The notes under the pieces were generated by a model. The model did not search any database, had not been told where the DNA came from, and worked only from the letters and a program-made list of their open reading frames with translations. A stretch of 64,000 bases of DNA from Fibrobacter sp. UBA7003 (GTDB lineage Bacteria > Fibrobacterota > Fibrobacteria > Fibrobacterales > Fibrobacteraceae), in the NCBI GenBank assembly GCA_002449765.1, contig DJXN01000014.1, positions 62,001-126,000 of the forward strand. Direction: 5' to 3'. This document shows, in pieces, positions 50,962 to 59,916 of this stretch (positions are counted from its first letter, which is position 1; each line of letters starts with the position of its first letter). Both the position numbers and the translations under genes were made by a program.

Positions 50962-51468
50962 CTAGCGAATCACGGTGGACATATTAATGGACTGCGTGGA
51001 GCCCTTGAACTGCCAGGAGACCTGCACGTTCACCTGCTTGGCATAGACATGTTGAACCGACTCAAGGTTCGATTCGCTTGTCGCAGTATAGTCGGTCGTA
51101 GGAGAAACCGTCACGGTCGGAGTATACTGGATGGTGGACTGTCCTCCACCGACCTTTTCGCCACGGTCCCAGGAACGCTGTATCGGGTCCCATTTCCAGA
51201 TATAGTCATGGCCAACAACCTCATCTTCACTGTCGTCCCCTGGTGGCGTAGACTCATCGGGAATGGACGCGATGCCGATACGGTTCAGGGAATCTATGAC
51301 CTGCTGTGCGACCTCGATGGCGCCGTCACGCCCACGGATACGGAGCAAAGCCTCGCGGTTGCCCGTCTGCATGTGGAGAATCGCCATGTACAAAAGACCG
51401 AGAACCACCGCGGAGATAAGCACCTCCGTGATGCCGAAACCTTTCTTGCTCTTCATTAACTTATCCAT
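50962..51468 (-). CDS. Prepilin-like protein (PilV/GspI type)
   Basis: A 168-residue protein. A basic leader is followed by KKGFGITEVLISAVVLGLLY, the prepilin peptidase site (cleavage after G, Glu at +5 of the mature protein) and hydrophobic helix. The rest is globular: EVAQQVIDSLNRIG, then a beta-rich C-terminus. This is a minor pilin or pseudopilin, assembled with others in a type IV pilus or type II secretion-like filament. No other assembly gene is in the window. The ATG at 51468 follows TAGGTG and overlaps the previous prepilin gene's end region. Confidence 0.85.
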   Translation of the reverse strand: MDKLMKSKKGFGITEVLISAVVLGLLYMAILHMQTGNREALLRIRGRDGAIEVAQQVIDSLNRIGIASIPDESTPPGDDSEDEVVGHDYIWKWDPIQRSWDRGEKVGGGQSTIQYTPTVTVSPTTDYTATSESNLESVQHVYAKQVNVQVSWQFKGSTQSINMSTVIR

Positions 51469-51475
51469 AACACAC

Positions 51476-52051
51476 CTACGGTTCAAACCAGCTCGCACCA
51501 GAATCGTAACTCAACTCATAATACATAGAGAACTTCGTCGGGGACTTGATGGAGGCCGCAAACCGGTCTGTACTTCCATATCGGATCAAAATACAGCCAC
51601 TGGAAATAGGTGACACACCTATTTTAGGAGTAAGCAATATTGACGTCTTGGCATTTAGCGTCGTTTCGCCCCCAAGCGTCGGACAGTCAGTACCACCAGC
51701 CTGTCCAGGAACAAACGCGCTTACCGACTCAAGCGTCATCTCATCAAGAATTTGTGAATCATGCGCAGAGCAGTTTCCATCATCGCCAACTGTAGTACAT
51801 TTATAAAGTCTCAGTGACTTGTTGTTATTTTCCACTTCCACGGTCAGTTTCTCGTTCAACCGCGTAGCCTCGTTCGCCGCGCGCTGCATGAAGGCGGTCA
51901 CGTTGATACCGGCGTCCTTGATTCGGCTGTTCGCAACCGCACTGCGCAGACTGGCCACCCCGATACCGGAGAGGATGCCCATGATGGTGACCACCACGAG
52001 GACCTCGACCAAGGTAAAACCAGCTTTTCCGGGGCGTATTCCCAGTTTCAT
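51476..52051 (-). CDS. Prepilin-like protein (GspH/FimT type)
   Basis: A 191-residue protein. Leader MKLGIRPGKAGFTLVEVLVV carries the prepilin peptidase site (G|FTLVE), followed by a hydrophobic helix and a GspH/FimT-like globular domain with ANSRIKDAGINVTAFMQRAA. Four Cys (CTTVGDDGNC, DCPTL, SGCIL) may form disulfides. CAGGAG lies upstream of the ATG. It and the next prepilin gene form a two-gene unit ended by the terminator at 50911-50940. Confidence 0.88.
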   Translation of the reverse strand: MKLGIRPGKAGFTLVEVLVVVTIMGILSGIGVASLRSAVANSRIKDAGINVTAFMQRAANEATRLNEKLTVEVENNNKSLRLYKCTTVGDDGNCSAHDSQILDEMTLESVSAFVPGQAGGTDCPTLGGETTLNAKTSILLTPKIGVSPISSGCILIRYGSTDRFAASIKSPTKFSMYYELSYDSGASWFEP

Positions 52052-52131
52052 CCTGCACTCCTGTAAAACCACAACTACTTGATACTCAAAAAGTTAGCAA
52101 TTCAAACCCTCCGCGGATTTTTATACACCTC

Positions 52132-52161
52132 AAAAAAACCGGCTCCGCGGACGACCGGCTC
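52132..52161 (-). terminator. Possible second terminator
   Basis: AGCCGG and CCGGTT, 12 bp apart, pair and are followed by seven T in the minus direction. The arms also form a direct repeat ACCGGCT, so the call is moderate. Confidence 0.5.
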
Positions 52162-52174
52162 CCTAAATATATAT

Positions 52175-52193
52175 TAAAAACGCCGAAGGCGGT
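52175..52193 (-). terminator. Terminator of the 52253-52780 gene
   Basis: CGCC-TTC-GGCG is followed by TTTTT in the minus direction, about 60 bp past the stop. Confidence 0.7.
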
Positions 52194-52252
52194 AAAGTTT
52201 TATTTACTATAATGCAAAAATAAGATTTTTTGCCGTTTTTGAACTATTTTCG

Positions 52253-52780
52253 CTACTTTCCGTAGACCGCGCGGCCCTTATAGCAGGTAATGGCATCCTT
52301 CGGGCAGGGGCTATGGTAATCCGAGGCTTCGTTCTTGAAGACCTCATTTACGATTTCCTTCGCGGCGGGGTTTGTACCCGAGCGGACCGAGACCACGTAG
52401 AAGATGTCCGAATCGCGGGTTGCGACCACAACCTCGAAATTAAACTTGTATTCGCCCTTTTTCCCGCGAACCTTGAACCCGTAGGGAATTTCCTCGATGG
52501 TAAAGACCTCGCTCATCGGGGCCTCGAAATCCGTATCCTTCCAAGCTCGCCCGAACCCGTCCTGCCGAGCCTTGAACCAGCCCTCGGGGTTATCCGCATT
52601 GGCCTCCTCCATGGCCATGTTGATGTCGGCGATGTAGCTATCACGAAGCGAAGCGAGTTCCTCGCGGACTTCGCGGTAGGTATCCAGATCCTCGTCATAA
52701 GCGAACGCGGGCACGCACAGGGCAAACGCAATGGCGATTGCCCCCAGAACAGAACGAAAACTTTTCGAAAGAGGTGTCAT
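52253..52780 (-). CDS. Secreted protein, function unknown
   Basis: A 175-residue protein with a signal peptide ([18 protein letters not shown]). The mature part starts with a helix ([20 protein letters not shown]) and continues with mixed strands ([20 protein letters not shown]) and a Cys pair near the C-terminus ([10 protein letters not shown]). No family was recognised; it resembles a pilin-like globular fold only loosely. The start at 52780 is chosen because it gives the signal peptide. It may form a set with the prepilin-like genes downstream. Confidence 0.7.
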   Translation of the reverse strand: MTPLSKSFRSVLGAIAIAFALCVPAFAYDEDLDTYREVREELASLRDSYIADINMAMEEANADNPEGWFKARQDGFGRAWKDTDFEAPMSEVFTIEEIPYGFKVRGKKGEYKFNFEVVVATRDSDIFYVVSVRSGTNPAAKEIVNEVFKNEASDYHSPCPKDAITCYKGRAVYGK

Positions 52781-52827
52781 CAAAGAACAATCTAACAATT
52801 TTTTGCAAGTGCGGCCACGGAAAATGC

Positions 52828-52835
52828 TATATTTG
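52828..52835 (+). promoter_or_regulatory. Promoter-like TATATTTG before tRNA-Leu
   Basis: TATATTTG is an exact TAnnTTTG match 12 bp before the mature tRNA end; TTTG lies 22 bp upstream (52802-52805). Confidence 0.5.
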
Positions 52836-52844
52836 GCACGCACA

Positions 52845-52930
<86 letters not shown>

Positions 52931-52942
52931 TTAACCTTGGGA

Positions 52943-53374
52943 ATGACCATGATCGAATTTTACCCGAACAGCATCTACTACCCCCGCGAAGCCGTGGAAG
53001 AAAAGCTCGCGAAGGGTGAACTCGAACGCACCGAGAAGCACCTCATGGGCTGGACGGAACGCCACCGCGGCGAAATCTGGGACTGCGCCCGCGACGACTC
53101 GGAAAACCCGAGCGACGAAGTGCTGCTCGACAACCTCCGCGCACTGCTTCTGTGCAAGGGGTCCCTCCAGCCTGCCGCCGAGATGGGCGACATGATTCGC
53201 GAAATCACGAAGGAAGTGTGGTACCGTAACGAAGACGCCCCCGAAGCCCCTGACCAGGTGGCCGCGGAATGGCGCGTGAAGTACCTGACCAAGTGGCGCG
53301 AAGCCCGCATGTTCGAGGCGTTCATCCTCATCGAGAAGCGCACCGAACAGCTGCTGAAGATTTTGAAGGGCTAG
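52943..53374 (+). CDS. Hypothetical protein downstream of tRNA-Leu
   Basis: A 143-residue, mostly helical, charged protein ([20 protein letters not shown] ... LLKILKG), with no signal peptide or membrane segment. It has an [20 protein letters not shown] stretch. No family was recognised. The start is the ATG at 52943 or the in-frame ATG at 52949. It starts 12 bp past the tRNA, so it could share the tRNA transcript. Confidence 0.7.
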   Translation: MTMIEFYPNSIYYPREAVEEKLAKGELERTEKHLMGWTERHRGEIWDCARDDSENPSDEVLLDNLRALLLCKGSLQPAAEMGDMIREITKEVWYRNEDAPEAPDQVAAEWRVKYLTKWREARMFEAFILIEKRTEQLLKILKG

Positions 53375-53386
53375 CCGCCCGCTCCA

Positions 53387-53896
53387 TCAACGGCTATACT
53401 TTTCATTCCACCGAATCGGGAACCAAATTTCCGTCTTTCCCTGCGTACTGCGGCGGTATCGCCAGTAAAATTCGATGTGTTCCCTGAGGTCGCTTTCCAG
53501 GGAGCGGTCCTTGGCATCCGAGAACTGGAACTCCCCACAATGGAAGACCCCCAACGAATCTATGGTGAGGCGGAGTCCGAGAGCCACATCCCCCGAACCG
53601 CGGTGGGCCTTGAAGTAGGCCCGAGCAAGCCAGTGGAGCCCGGCAGCACGGCCTTCCAGGTACTTTACGAACGCCGGGATATCACGGCCTGCAGAATTGT
53701 CCAACACGTAGATGTCATCGACCGAAGGCAATACCACCCGTCCGCTGAAACTCCGGAATTCCTCCGCCTCCGGAACAGGCTCCGCCATCTCGCGAACCGC
53801 CCCCACGTCGCGCAACCGCACATAGGGTTCGAACAGGGCTATACCGGCCACGACGACCGTAAGGAAGGAGAAAAAGTAGGGAAGGAGTTTACGCAT
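53387..53896 (-). CDS. AgmX/TonB C-terminal-like protein
   Basis: A 169-residue protein with one N-terminal transmembrane helix (LLPYFFSFLTVVVAGIALF) and a C-terminal domain similar to AgmX/PglI or TonB ends: DVALGLRLTIDSLGVFHCGE, LREHIEFYWRYRRS, EIWFPIRWNEKYSR. The start is the ATG at 53896; the longer upstream frame lies inside recJ. It ends the ftsX-recJ operon. A periplasmic role is likely. Confidence 0.75.
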   Translation of the reverse strand: MRKLLPYFFSFLTVVVAGIALFEPYVRLRDVGAVREMAEPVPEAEEFRSFSGRVVLPSVDDIYVLDNSAGRDIPAFVKYLEGRAAGLHWLARAYFKAHRGSGDVALGLRLTIDSLGVFHCGEFQFSDAKDRSLESDLREHIEFYWRYRRSTQGKTEIWFPIRWNEKYSR

Positions 53897-53903
53897 GCGT
53901 CCG

Positions 53904-55604
53904 CTATTCGATAGCCTTGATGCAAAGCTGCATGGTCTTCTTGTTGTTGAAGTAGTTCCACGAGGGCTCGAACACGATCGACACCTTCTTCCCCGCGCCC
54001 AGGAGCGACTTGCACTTCCGCAATCCAAAAGCGATAGCTGAAAAAACGGGGCTTCCCGCCTGGGAGACTTCCATCTGCAAGTGACCGCCGCGGAGTTCCT
54101 TCACACGGTGAACCGTCACGTCCGTCGCCTTGAGCACCGGATACGGGAAGTTTCCACCGAAGGGTTCCATCATGTCAAAATAGTCGAGAACCGTCCTGTC
54201 GATACGGTGACGGCTGCCCTCGACGACGAGTTCGCCCAAAGCAACCTGGATGTCATAGGCGTGGGACTCGTCCACGATTTCCGCATCGCCCGAATATCCC
54301 TGCTCCACCGCCGAAGCCTCGAGACGTTCGCGCAGTTCGCCAATCTTGTCCGTAGCCAGGGAAAAGCCCGCCGCATTGGCATGCCCGCCCCATCGGTCAA
54401 AAAGTTCCCGACAACTGAACAGGGCCTTGTGCCAGTTGAAACCGGGAACGGCGCGCGCACTCGCATGGGCGATACCGTCAACGACAGAAAGCACCGCCGC
54501 AGGCCGCATAAATTCCTGAGCCAATTTCGCCGAAACGATACCGATGACTCCCACATGCCAGTTTTCGCCATCGACCACAAGCACCTTCGGAATCTCGTCT
54601 CCATAGATTTCCTTCACGCGCTTCAGGGCCATTTCCGTGATTTCCGCTTCCTTCTGCTTGCGAAGCGCATTCCAGTCCTTGAGTTCGGAAAGGAGCGTCC
54701 CCGCAAGATTCTTGTCTTCGCACATCAAAAGCTTGAGTGCCGGATCCGGCTTTTCCATGCGGCCGGGCGCATTCAGGAGCGGGGCGACCTTGTACATCAC
54801 GTCGATGCCGCCGACCATGCTGCCAGGTTTCATCAGCGAAGCGTAGAGCGCCTGGATTCCGGGCCAGCCGCTATTCTGCAACAGCCTGAGCCCCCGCTTC
54901 GTAAAGGCTCGATTCTCGGGTGTCATCTGCACGAGGTCGGCAAGAGTCCCGAGGGCTACAAGCTCCAGGAGCGATTCCGGGACCTGAATCTGCAGGCGTT
55001 CGTAGATGGCGCATATCAACTTGTACGAAACGCCGACGCCACAGAGTTCCGGATTGGGATAAGAATCCCCGTTCTGATGCGGATCCAAAAGGACATCGCA
55101 AGGCGGAAGTCCATCCCCCGAGGGCTGATGGTGATCGACAACCATCACGGACATGCCTAACGACTTCGCATGGGCGATTTCCTCGTTTGCCGTAATACCC
55201 GTATCGACCGTGAGAATGCAGCGTGCGCCCGCCTCATACATTTCGTCCACGGCCGAAATGGAAAGCCCGTAGCCATCGCCAAAGCGGTTCGGGAGCCGCC
55301 AGTCCGACTCGATTCCAATCTGCGAAAGGCTTCGCGACAGAAGAGTCACCGAGGTCATGCCGTCCAAATCGTAATCGCCGAAGATAAACACCTTCTGCTT
55401 TTTTCCCCGGACATCCAGCACCCAGCGCACGGCCTCTTCCATTCCCATCATGAGCCACGGAGAGTGTTCTGCGCCCGTTCCGTCCGAAAGAATCCGGTTT
55501 GCATCGACCGCATTGCATATTCCACGCGAAACCAGGAACCGCGCTACAAGATGCGGAATCTTGAGTTCCCGAGAAAGGGTCGATGCCACCGTATCGAGCA
55601 TCAC
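53904..55604 (-). CDS. recJ: Single-stranded-DNA-specific exonuclease RecJ
   Basis: A 566-residue 5'-3' exonuclease. DHH motifs: FIFGDYDLDGMTSVTLLSRS (motif I), LTVDTGITANEEI, MVVDHHQPSGDG (DHH), and DHHA1 motif GGHANAAGFSL. An OB-fold C-terminus (about 450-566) follows. It overlaps holB by 4 bp (ATGA-type). Functions in recombination and repair. Confidence 0.95.
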   Translation of the reverse strand: MMLDTVASTLSRELKIPHLVARFLVSRGICNAVDANRILSDGTGAEHSPWLMMGMEEAVRWVLDVRGKKQKVFIFGDYDLDGMTSVTLLSRSLSQIGIESDWRLPNRFGDGYGLSISAVDEMYEAGARCILTVDTGITANEEIAHAKSLGMSVMVVDHHQPSGDGLPPCDVLLDPHQNGDSYPNPELCGVGVSYKLICAIYERLQIQVPESLLELVALGTLADLVQMTPENRAFTKRGLRLLQNSGWPGIQALYASLMKPGSMVGGIDVMYKVAPLLNAPGRMEKPDPALKLLMCEDKNLAGTLLSELKDWNALRKQKEAEITEMALKRVKEIYGDEIPKVLVVDGENWHVGVIGIVSAKLAQEFMRPAAVLSVVDGIAHASARAVPGFNWHKALFSCRELFDRWGGHANAAGFSLATDKIGELRERLEASAVEQGYSGDAEIVDESHAYDIQVALGELVVEGSRHRIDRTVLDYFDMMEPFGGNFPYPVLKATDVTVHRVKELRGGHLQMEVSQAGSPVFSAIAFGLRKCKSLLGAGKKVSIVFEPSWNYFNNKKTMQLCIKAIE

Positions 55605-56722
55605 TTAAACCCCTCGAAAAGCTTGATGGACAGCGACTGCAGGCAGACCATCGGAGCCGAGCGTCGACTTGCGATGCGGGTCATCGTTTCCTGCACGGCC
55701 GAAAGGGCTAGTTCCAGAGCGCTCGCGTCGACCCTGGGGAAAGCGTCCATGTCCAATGCACCCGTCGTAGAGGCCAACCGCAACGGCGCATGCGCCTGCT
55801 TGCGCAAAAGGTCCGAAAGCAGAAACGAGAGCACTTCCAAAAAACGGTTCGCCTCGGCAGCATCTTCCAGCGATGCTTCGGCCAGGCTCGCAAACGCCTC
55901 GCTATACTCGTTGCGCAGGCTATAGACGACAAAATCCGCGGCCAGTTTACACCAGGGCGCAGCGCGGTTCATATAATAGAGAGCCTTGCCGGGCGAACCG
56001 ACCGCAAGGCCCACCACGTCGTCCGAAAGTTCGGCATCTTCATCATCCCCCAAAACGCGCAGGGTCTCGCTGCGGACCTCGGCATCGGTCAGCGGCAACA
56101 GGTGCAACGCGAGGCAACGGGAGCGAATCGTCTGGAGCAGGCTTTCCCGCGAAGACGTCGTGAGGACAAAATACGTATCCGGAGGGACTTCCTCCAGAGT
56201 CTTCAGGAAGGCGTTCGCCGCAGAATCGTTCATCCTGTCGGCTTCCGCGATAATGACCACCCGGACCCGGTCGCCTTTCAAGGCAAAGGAGCCCGTCATG
56301 TTCCTCACCAGGTCCACGGAAATTTCGGCACCTGCACCGAACACATCGATGCGGTAGGGATTCTTGACGATTTCCTCGATGTAGGCCTGCTTGAAATCCT
56401 GCACCGTCTTCGCGACACTACCCGCCGACACTTCGTCCGCACTACGGGCATGCGCCTCCTTGGATTCCATCGGCAAGACCCAGTTGTCCGTAGCCCCAGG
56501 ATCCATCGCCATCTTGCAGCCGAAGCACTTTCCGCACGGCCGCACGTTCGGGTCCGTGCACTGGAGCGCCTTCGCGATTTCCATGGCCAGGGCCTTCTTG
56601 CCGATGCCGCCGGGGCCGTCAATAAGTATGGCCTGCGGAAATCTGCATTCGCGAAGCGCCGCCATCACGCGGATGCGCTGGCGTTCCTGGGAAACCGGTC
56701 CATTCAGTCTATACTCGATCAT
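55601..56722 (-). CDS. holB: DNA polymerase III subunit delta'
   Basis: A 373-residue clamp-loader subunit. Walker A IDGPGGIGKKALAMEIAKAL, the zinc module CTDPNVRPCGKCFGC (four Cys), an AEADRMNDSAANAFLKTLEE (DEAD-like to AEAD) region, and the SRC motif IRSRCLALHLLPL. It starts with ATGA overlapping the envC-like gene's stop. Typical holB length. Confidence 0.93.
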   Translation of the reverse strand: MIEYRLNGPVSQERQRIRVMAALRECRFPQAILIDGPGGIGKKALAMEIAKALQCTDPNVRPCGKCFGCKMAMDPGATDNWVLPMESKEAHARSADEVSAGSVAKTVQDFKQAYIEEIVKNPYRIDVFGAGAEISVDLVRNMTGSFALKGDRVRVVIIAEADRMNDSAANAFLKTLEEVPPDTYFVLTTSSRESLLQTIRSRCLALHLLPLTDAEVRSETLRVLGDDEDAELSDDVVGLAVGSPGKALYYMNRAAPWCKLAADFVVYSLRNEYSEAFASLAEASLEDAAEANRFLEVLSFLLSDLLRKQAHAPLRLASTTGALDMDAFPRVDASALELALSAVQETMTRIASRRSAPMVCLQSLSIKLFEGFK

Positions 56723-57963
56723 TTCTGTTTCAACCACTGCAGGGGATCCACCGTCTGGGTCCCTTCACTAATTTGAAAGTACAATTTAATTCCATTTAGG
56801 CTTGCGATATCGCCCACTTCGCCAATTTCTTCGCAATTACGTACCGTTTTTCCCTCCTGGACGCGGATGGACTTCAGGTGTCCGTAGACGGAATAGGTTC
56901 CTCCCTCGTGTTCGATAATCACGGAGGGGCCGCGGCCATCGATTTCGGCAACCATGGCGACAGTTCCCGCCGCAGCGGCGCGGACCGACGCCCCGCGCTT
57001 ACCGCGGATTTCCACCCCGAGATTCCGGGTCATAATGTGGAGGACCGGATGTTCCTGCAGGCCATACTGGCTTATGATATCGCCTTCGAGAGGCATGCAC
57101 TTCGGTCCCTTGACCGAACCCGCAATCGTCTTCTTCGGTTTTTCGACAACCTTCTTCTCTTTCTGCTTCTTTTTCGCCCGTCGCGCCGCTTCGGCCTTGC
57201 GGGCCTCTTCCGCCTTCCTCGCCGCCTCGATCTCGCGCTTGCGTTTTTCTTCCAGTTTCGCGATAAGCGTCAGCATCAGTTTCTGGTTTCTTTCAAATTC
57301 CTGAAGGGCCCGCTGCTGCATCGCCTTGTCGTGCTTGAGGCTCAGGAGCATCTGTTCCTGGTTCCCCATCTGCGTCACAAGGCCCTTCTCTTCGCAAGCT
57401 TTCTTTTCACGCAACTTTCCCAAATCCGCCAGGTGCTCTTCCTCCTGCCGTTTCATCTCATCGCGTTCGGCCATCATCGCGGCAAGCGTTTCCACCTGCA
57501 CCCGGTCCTCGTTCAGCACGTGATGCACCCAGTACGCCTCGCGCTGAGGGTTCCCTTCGCGCGTCAGGAGCTGGAAGAGCACCTCGGCATCGCTGTAGCG
57601 GCCGCTCACATACAGTTTCCGGATGCGGACCTTCATCGCCTCGCGACGCACGTGTATCTTCTGGTCCAGGGAATCGATGTCGTGCTGGAGCTGTTCTACC
57701 GCACGCTGCACCAGCGACTCGTTTTTCGAAAGCTCGTTGATATAGATGCGCGTCTGGTTCAGATTCTGGTCCAAAAGCGAAATCGTATTGATGACCCCCT
57801 TCTCTTCCGTCTCGAGCAGCACGAGCTCTTCGCGCTTCTTGGCAAGATCGGACTCCAGCTTTTTGAGGGCGTTCTTCTGCTCCCTGATCTGGGCTTCCGT
57901 CTTCTTCGGAGCCGCCACGGAAAGGCCAACAAATAAACACAGCAGTGCGACAAGCAGACGCAT
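56719..57963 (-). CDS. EnvC-like protein: coiled coil plus degenerate LytM (M23) domain
   Basis: A 414-residue secreted protein (signal peptide MRLLVALLCLFVGLSVA). A long coiled coil (about 20-290) is followed by a Lys/Glu/Ala-rich linker with KKKQKEKKVVEKPKK and a C-terminal LytM fold (about 300-414: GDIISQYGLQEHPVL, VRAAAAGTVAMVAEIDGRGP, TYSVYGHLKSI). The first zinc ligand region reads RNLGVEIRG in place of the HxGxD motif, so it probably has no hydrolase activity and, as for EnvC, activates cell-wall amidases. It follows ftsX by 2 bp, the partner in the divisome ABC-like complex. Confidence 0.9.
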   Translation of the reverse strand: MRLLVALLCLFVGLSVAAPKKTEAQIREQKNALKKLESDLAKKREELVLLETEEKGVINTISLLDQNLNQTRIYINELSKNESLVQRAVEQLQHDIDSLDQKIHVRREAMKVRIRKLYVSGRYSDAEVLFQLLTREGNPQREAYWVHHVLNEDRVQVETLAAMMAERDEMKRQEEEHLADLGKLREKKACEEKGLVTQMGNQEQMLLSLKHDKAMQQRALQEFERNQKLMLTLIAKLEEKRKREIEAARKAEEARKAEAARRAKKKQKEKKVVEKPKKTIAGSVKGPKCMPLEGDIISQYGLQEHPVLHIMTRNLGVEIRGKRGASVRAAAAGTVAMVAEIDGRGPSVIIEHEGGTYSVYGHLKSIRVQEGKTVRNCEEIGEVGDIASLNGIKLYFQISEGTQTVDPLQWLKQK

Positions 57964-57965
57964 GG

Positions 57966-58853
57966 CTAGTCCCGTTCGTTCCGCTTGGCGAGGAGGAACT
58001 CCTGAACCGTACGATAACTGAAATAGGCCGAGAGCGCCGTCACCATGCACACGACAAGGGCAAGGAGAATACCGAGGCCCCCGGTATTTTCAGCAAGCAT
58101 CGGCATGGCGCGCGCAAGGGAATTGACGACCGCCCCAAGCAGCAGGACCGACAGAGCGCTGCCGACAAAACCCTGCATCATCCCCTCAAGGACAAACGGG
58201 AACTCGATGAAGAAGGGACTCCCGCCCGCATACTTCATGTTCTCCACGAGAAGCTTCCTCGACATCAGCGACAGACGGACCGAATTGCAGATGATGAGCG
58301 AGAGCGTCACCAACAGCATGACGCTCAAGCAAATGGGCCAGAAAACCATCTTGAACTTCCATTCCGACACACGGGTCGCCCAAGCCACGGGAGCCTGCAC
58401 CTCCTCGAACGACCCCTCCCTGGACAGCGCATTCATGACATCGACCAGGTCCGACGGGTTACGCGCACCCGGAACCAGGGTCATGCGGAAAAACGGAGGG
58501 ATAGGATTCTCGTCGACAAGGTCCAGCATTTCGCCAGAAAAATGCCTACGGAAATCAGCCAGCGCCGAATCCGCGCTCACGAACTCGACCGAATCGATAT
58601 TCCTGAAATGCTCGAGCCGGTTCCTGATGGCGCCAATCGAATCCGCAGCCACGTTCTCGGGCAAAAAAGCCTCGACCGTATAGAGCGACCCCTCGGCACG
58701 GAGGATGCGGAAAACACCGCCCAGGGCCGTAAGGGACGCCGCCAGCAGCAGCGAACTCAAAAAAATCGTAAGCAGCGACGGCAAAATGACCGTGCGATGT
58801 TGCCGCCACCCACGAAAAGATTCCGATATTAGATACCTTATCTGTCCGAACAC
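57966..58853 (-). CDS. ftsX: Cell division protein FtsX
   Basis: A 295-residue inner-membrane protein with four transmembrane helices: SLLTIFLSSLLLAASLTALG at about 24-43, then a large periplasmic loop (YTVEAFLPENVAADSIGAIR), and three more helices at about 150-295. FtsX with FtsE controls EnvC-type amidase activators; the gene for the latter follows directly. FtsE is not in the window. The GTG at 58853 is the most likely start, since the upstream frame runs into the ybbR promoter region. Confidence 0.88.
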   Translation of the reverse strand: MFGQIRYLISESFRGWRQHRTVILPSLLTIFLSSLLLAASLTALGGVFRILRAEGSLYTVEAFLPENVAADSIGAIRNRLEHFRNIDSVEFVSADSALADFRRHFSGEMLDLVDENPIPPFFRMTLVPGARNPSDLVDVMNALSREGSFEEVQAPVAWATRVSEWKFKMVFWPICLSVMLLVTLSLIICNSVRLSLMSRKLLVENMKYAGGSPFFIEFPFVLEGMMQGFVGSALSVLLLGAVVNSLARAMPMLAENTGGLGILLALVVCMVTALSAYFSYRTVQEFLLAKRNERD

Positions 58854-58896
58854 GCATTGAATATAACTAAATTTAAGAGGGTCTCTCGGGGCATCT

Positions 58897-59916
58897 ATGA
58901 AACATATCGCATTAAAGATTACGGCATTCATTTTCGGAATCGCACTGTGGCTCTATGTCATGTCACTTAACACCTTCAAGGTGACCATGGAAGTGCCCGT
59001 GCGCCTGGTCCGACTGCCCGAGCTGCTAGCCATCGCTTCCAAGCCGCCGCATTTCATGGAAGTCACGCTCGAGGGCGCCCCATTCGACCTGATGCGCCTC
59101 AAGTCAAAACTCAAGAACAACGATACGACCGTCGCCGCAATCATCGTCGACCTCCAGGATGCGGAGCTCGGTTCCATGCGCATGCACATCACCGACAAGA
59201 ATTTTTCCGCGCCCGCCTTCCCGAACATCCGCTTTATCGAGCCGGACAACCAGCTCCTCTTCATCGACATTGACCTCGACACGCGAATCGTGCGCAACAT
59301 CCCCATCCGTTCCATGTCCACCTTCGATGCGGCAACGGGCTACCTGCTGACGGACCTTCCCAAGATGACTCCCGACTACGTCACGGTTTCCGGAGCAAGG
59401 AACGTCATCACGCGCATCATCGAAATACCGACGGACTCGACCATCTTCGATTCGCTCAAGGCGGACACCACCTTCTCCATCCCCCTGGATTTCAAGCAGC
59501 TTCCGGCACACGTGACGCCGAGCGATTCCATCATCGATATCTCGGTCAGCATCCAGAAAATCGGCAAGAAAACCATCAGGAACGTCCCCGTGCAGCTCAT
59601 CGGCATTTTCGAGAGAGGCGCATTCAGGCTCACCCCCGGAAGCGTATCCGTCGAGATAACCGGCGGCGAAAGGATTCTCGATTCCGTAAGCATCAACAAC
59701 GTCAACCTCTTTGTTGAATACAACCGTTTCCAGATAGAAGACGTCGACAGCCTCGCGCCGACGGTAAAGCTGCAGCTCGGGTCGGATGTCAACCGCGAAA
59801 TGTCCATCAAGGCAATCCAGCTCTCGCCAGACAAGGTCTCGCTCCAAAAAATCAAGTCAGAACCTGTCGCCCCGGCCGATTCGTTGAGCGAGGATTCCGA
59901 GGAGAAACTCGAATGA
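58897..59916 (+). CDS. YbbR/CdaR-like protein
   Basis: A 339-residue protein with one N-terminal transmembrane helix (ALKITAFIFGIALWLYVMSL) and extracytoplasmic YbbR-type repeats (MEVPVRLVRLPELLAIASKP, VRNIPIRSMSTFDAATGYLL, IRNVPVQLIGIFERGAF), each a small beta fold. CdaR in other bacteria regulates the cyclic-di-AMP cyclase CdaA; no cyclase gene is near here. A TAAATTTA box lies upstream and GAGGG nearby. The stop overlaps the start of tsaD by 4 bp. Confidence 0.82.
   Translation: MKHIALKITAFIFGIALWLYVMSLNTFKVTMEVPVRLVRLPELLAIASKPPHFMEVTLEGAPFDLMRLKSKLKNNDTTVAAIIVDLQDAELGSMRMHITDKNFSAPAFPNIRFIEPDNQLLFIDIDLDTRIVRNIPIRSMSTFDAATGYLLTDLPKMTPDYVTVSGARNVITRIIEIPTDSTIFDSLKADTTFSIPLDFKQLPAHVTPSDSIIDISVSIQKIGKKTIRNVPVQLIGIFERGAFRLTPGSVSVEITGGERILDSVSINNVNLFVEYNRFQIEDVDSLAPTVKLQLGSDVNREMSIKAIQLSPDKVSLQKIKSEPVAPADSLSEDSEEKLE

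Noticed and set aside
52137..52160. Direct repeat ACCGGCT ... ACCGGCT as an attachment site.
   Set aside because: It is only 7 bp, lies within a probable terminator and has no integrase nearby.
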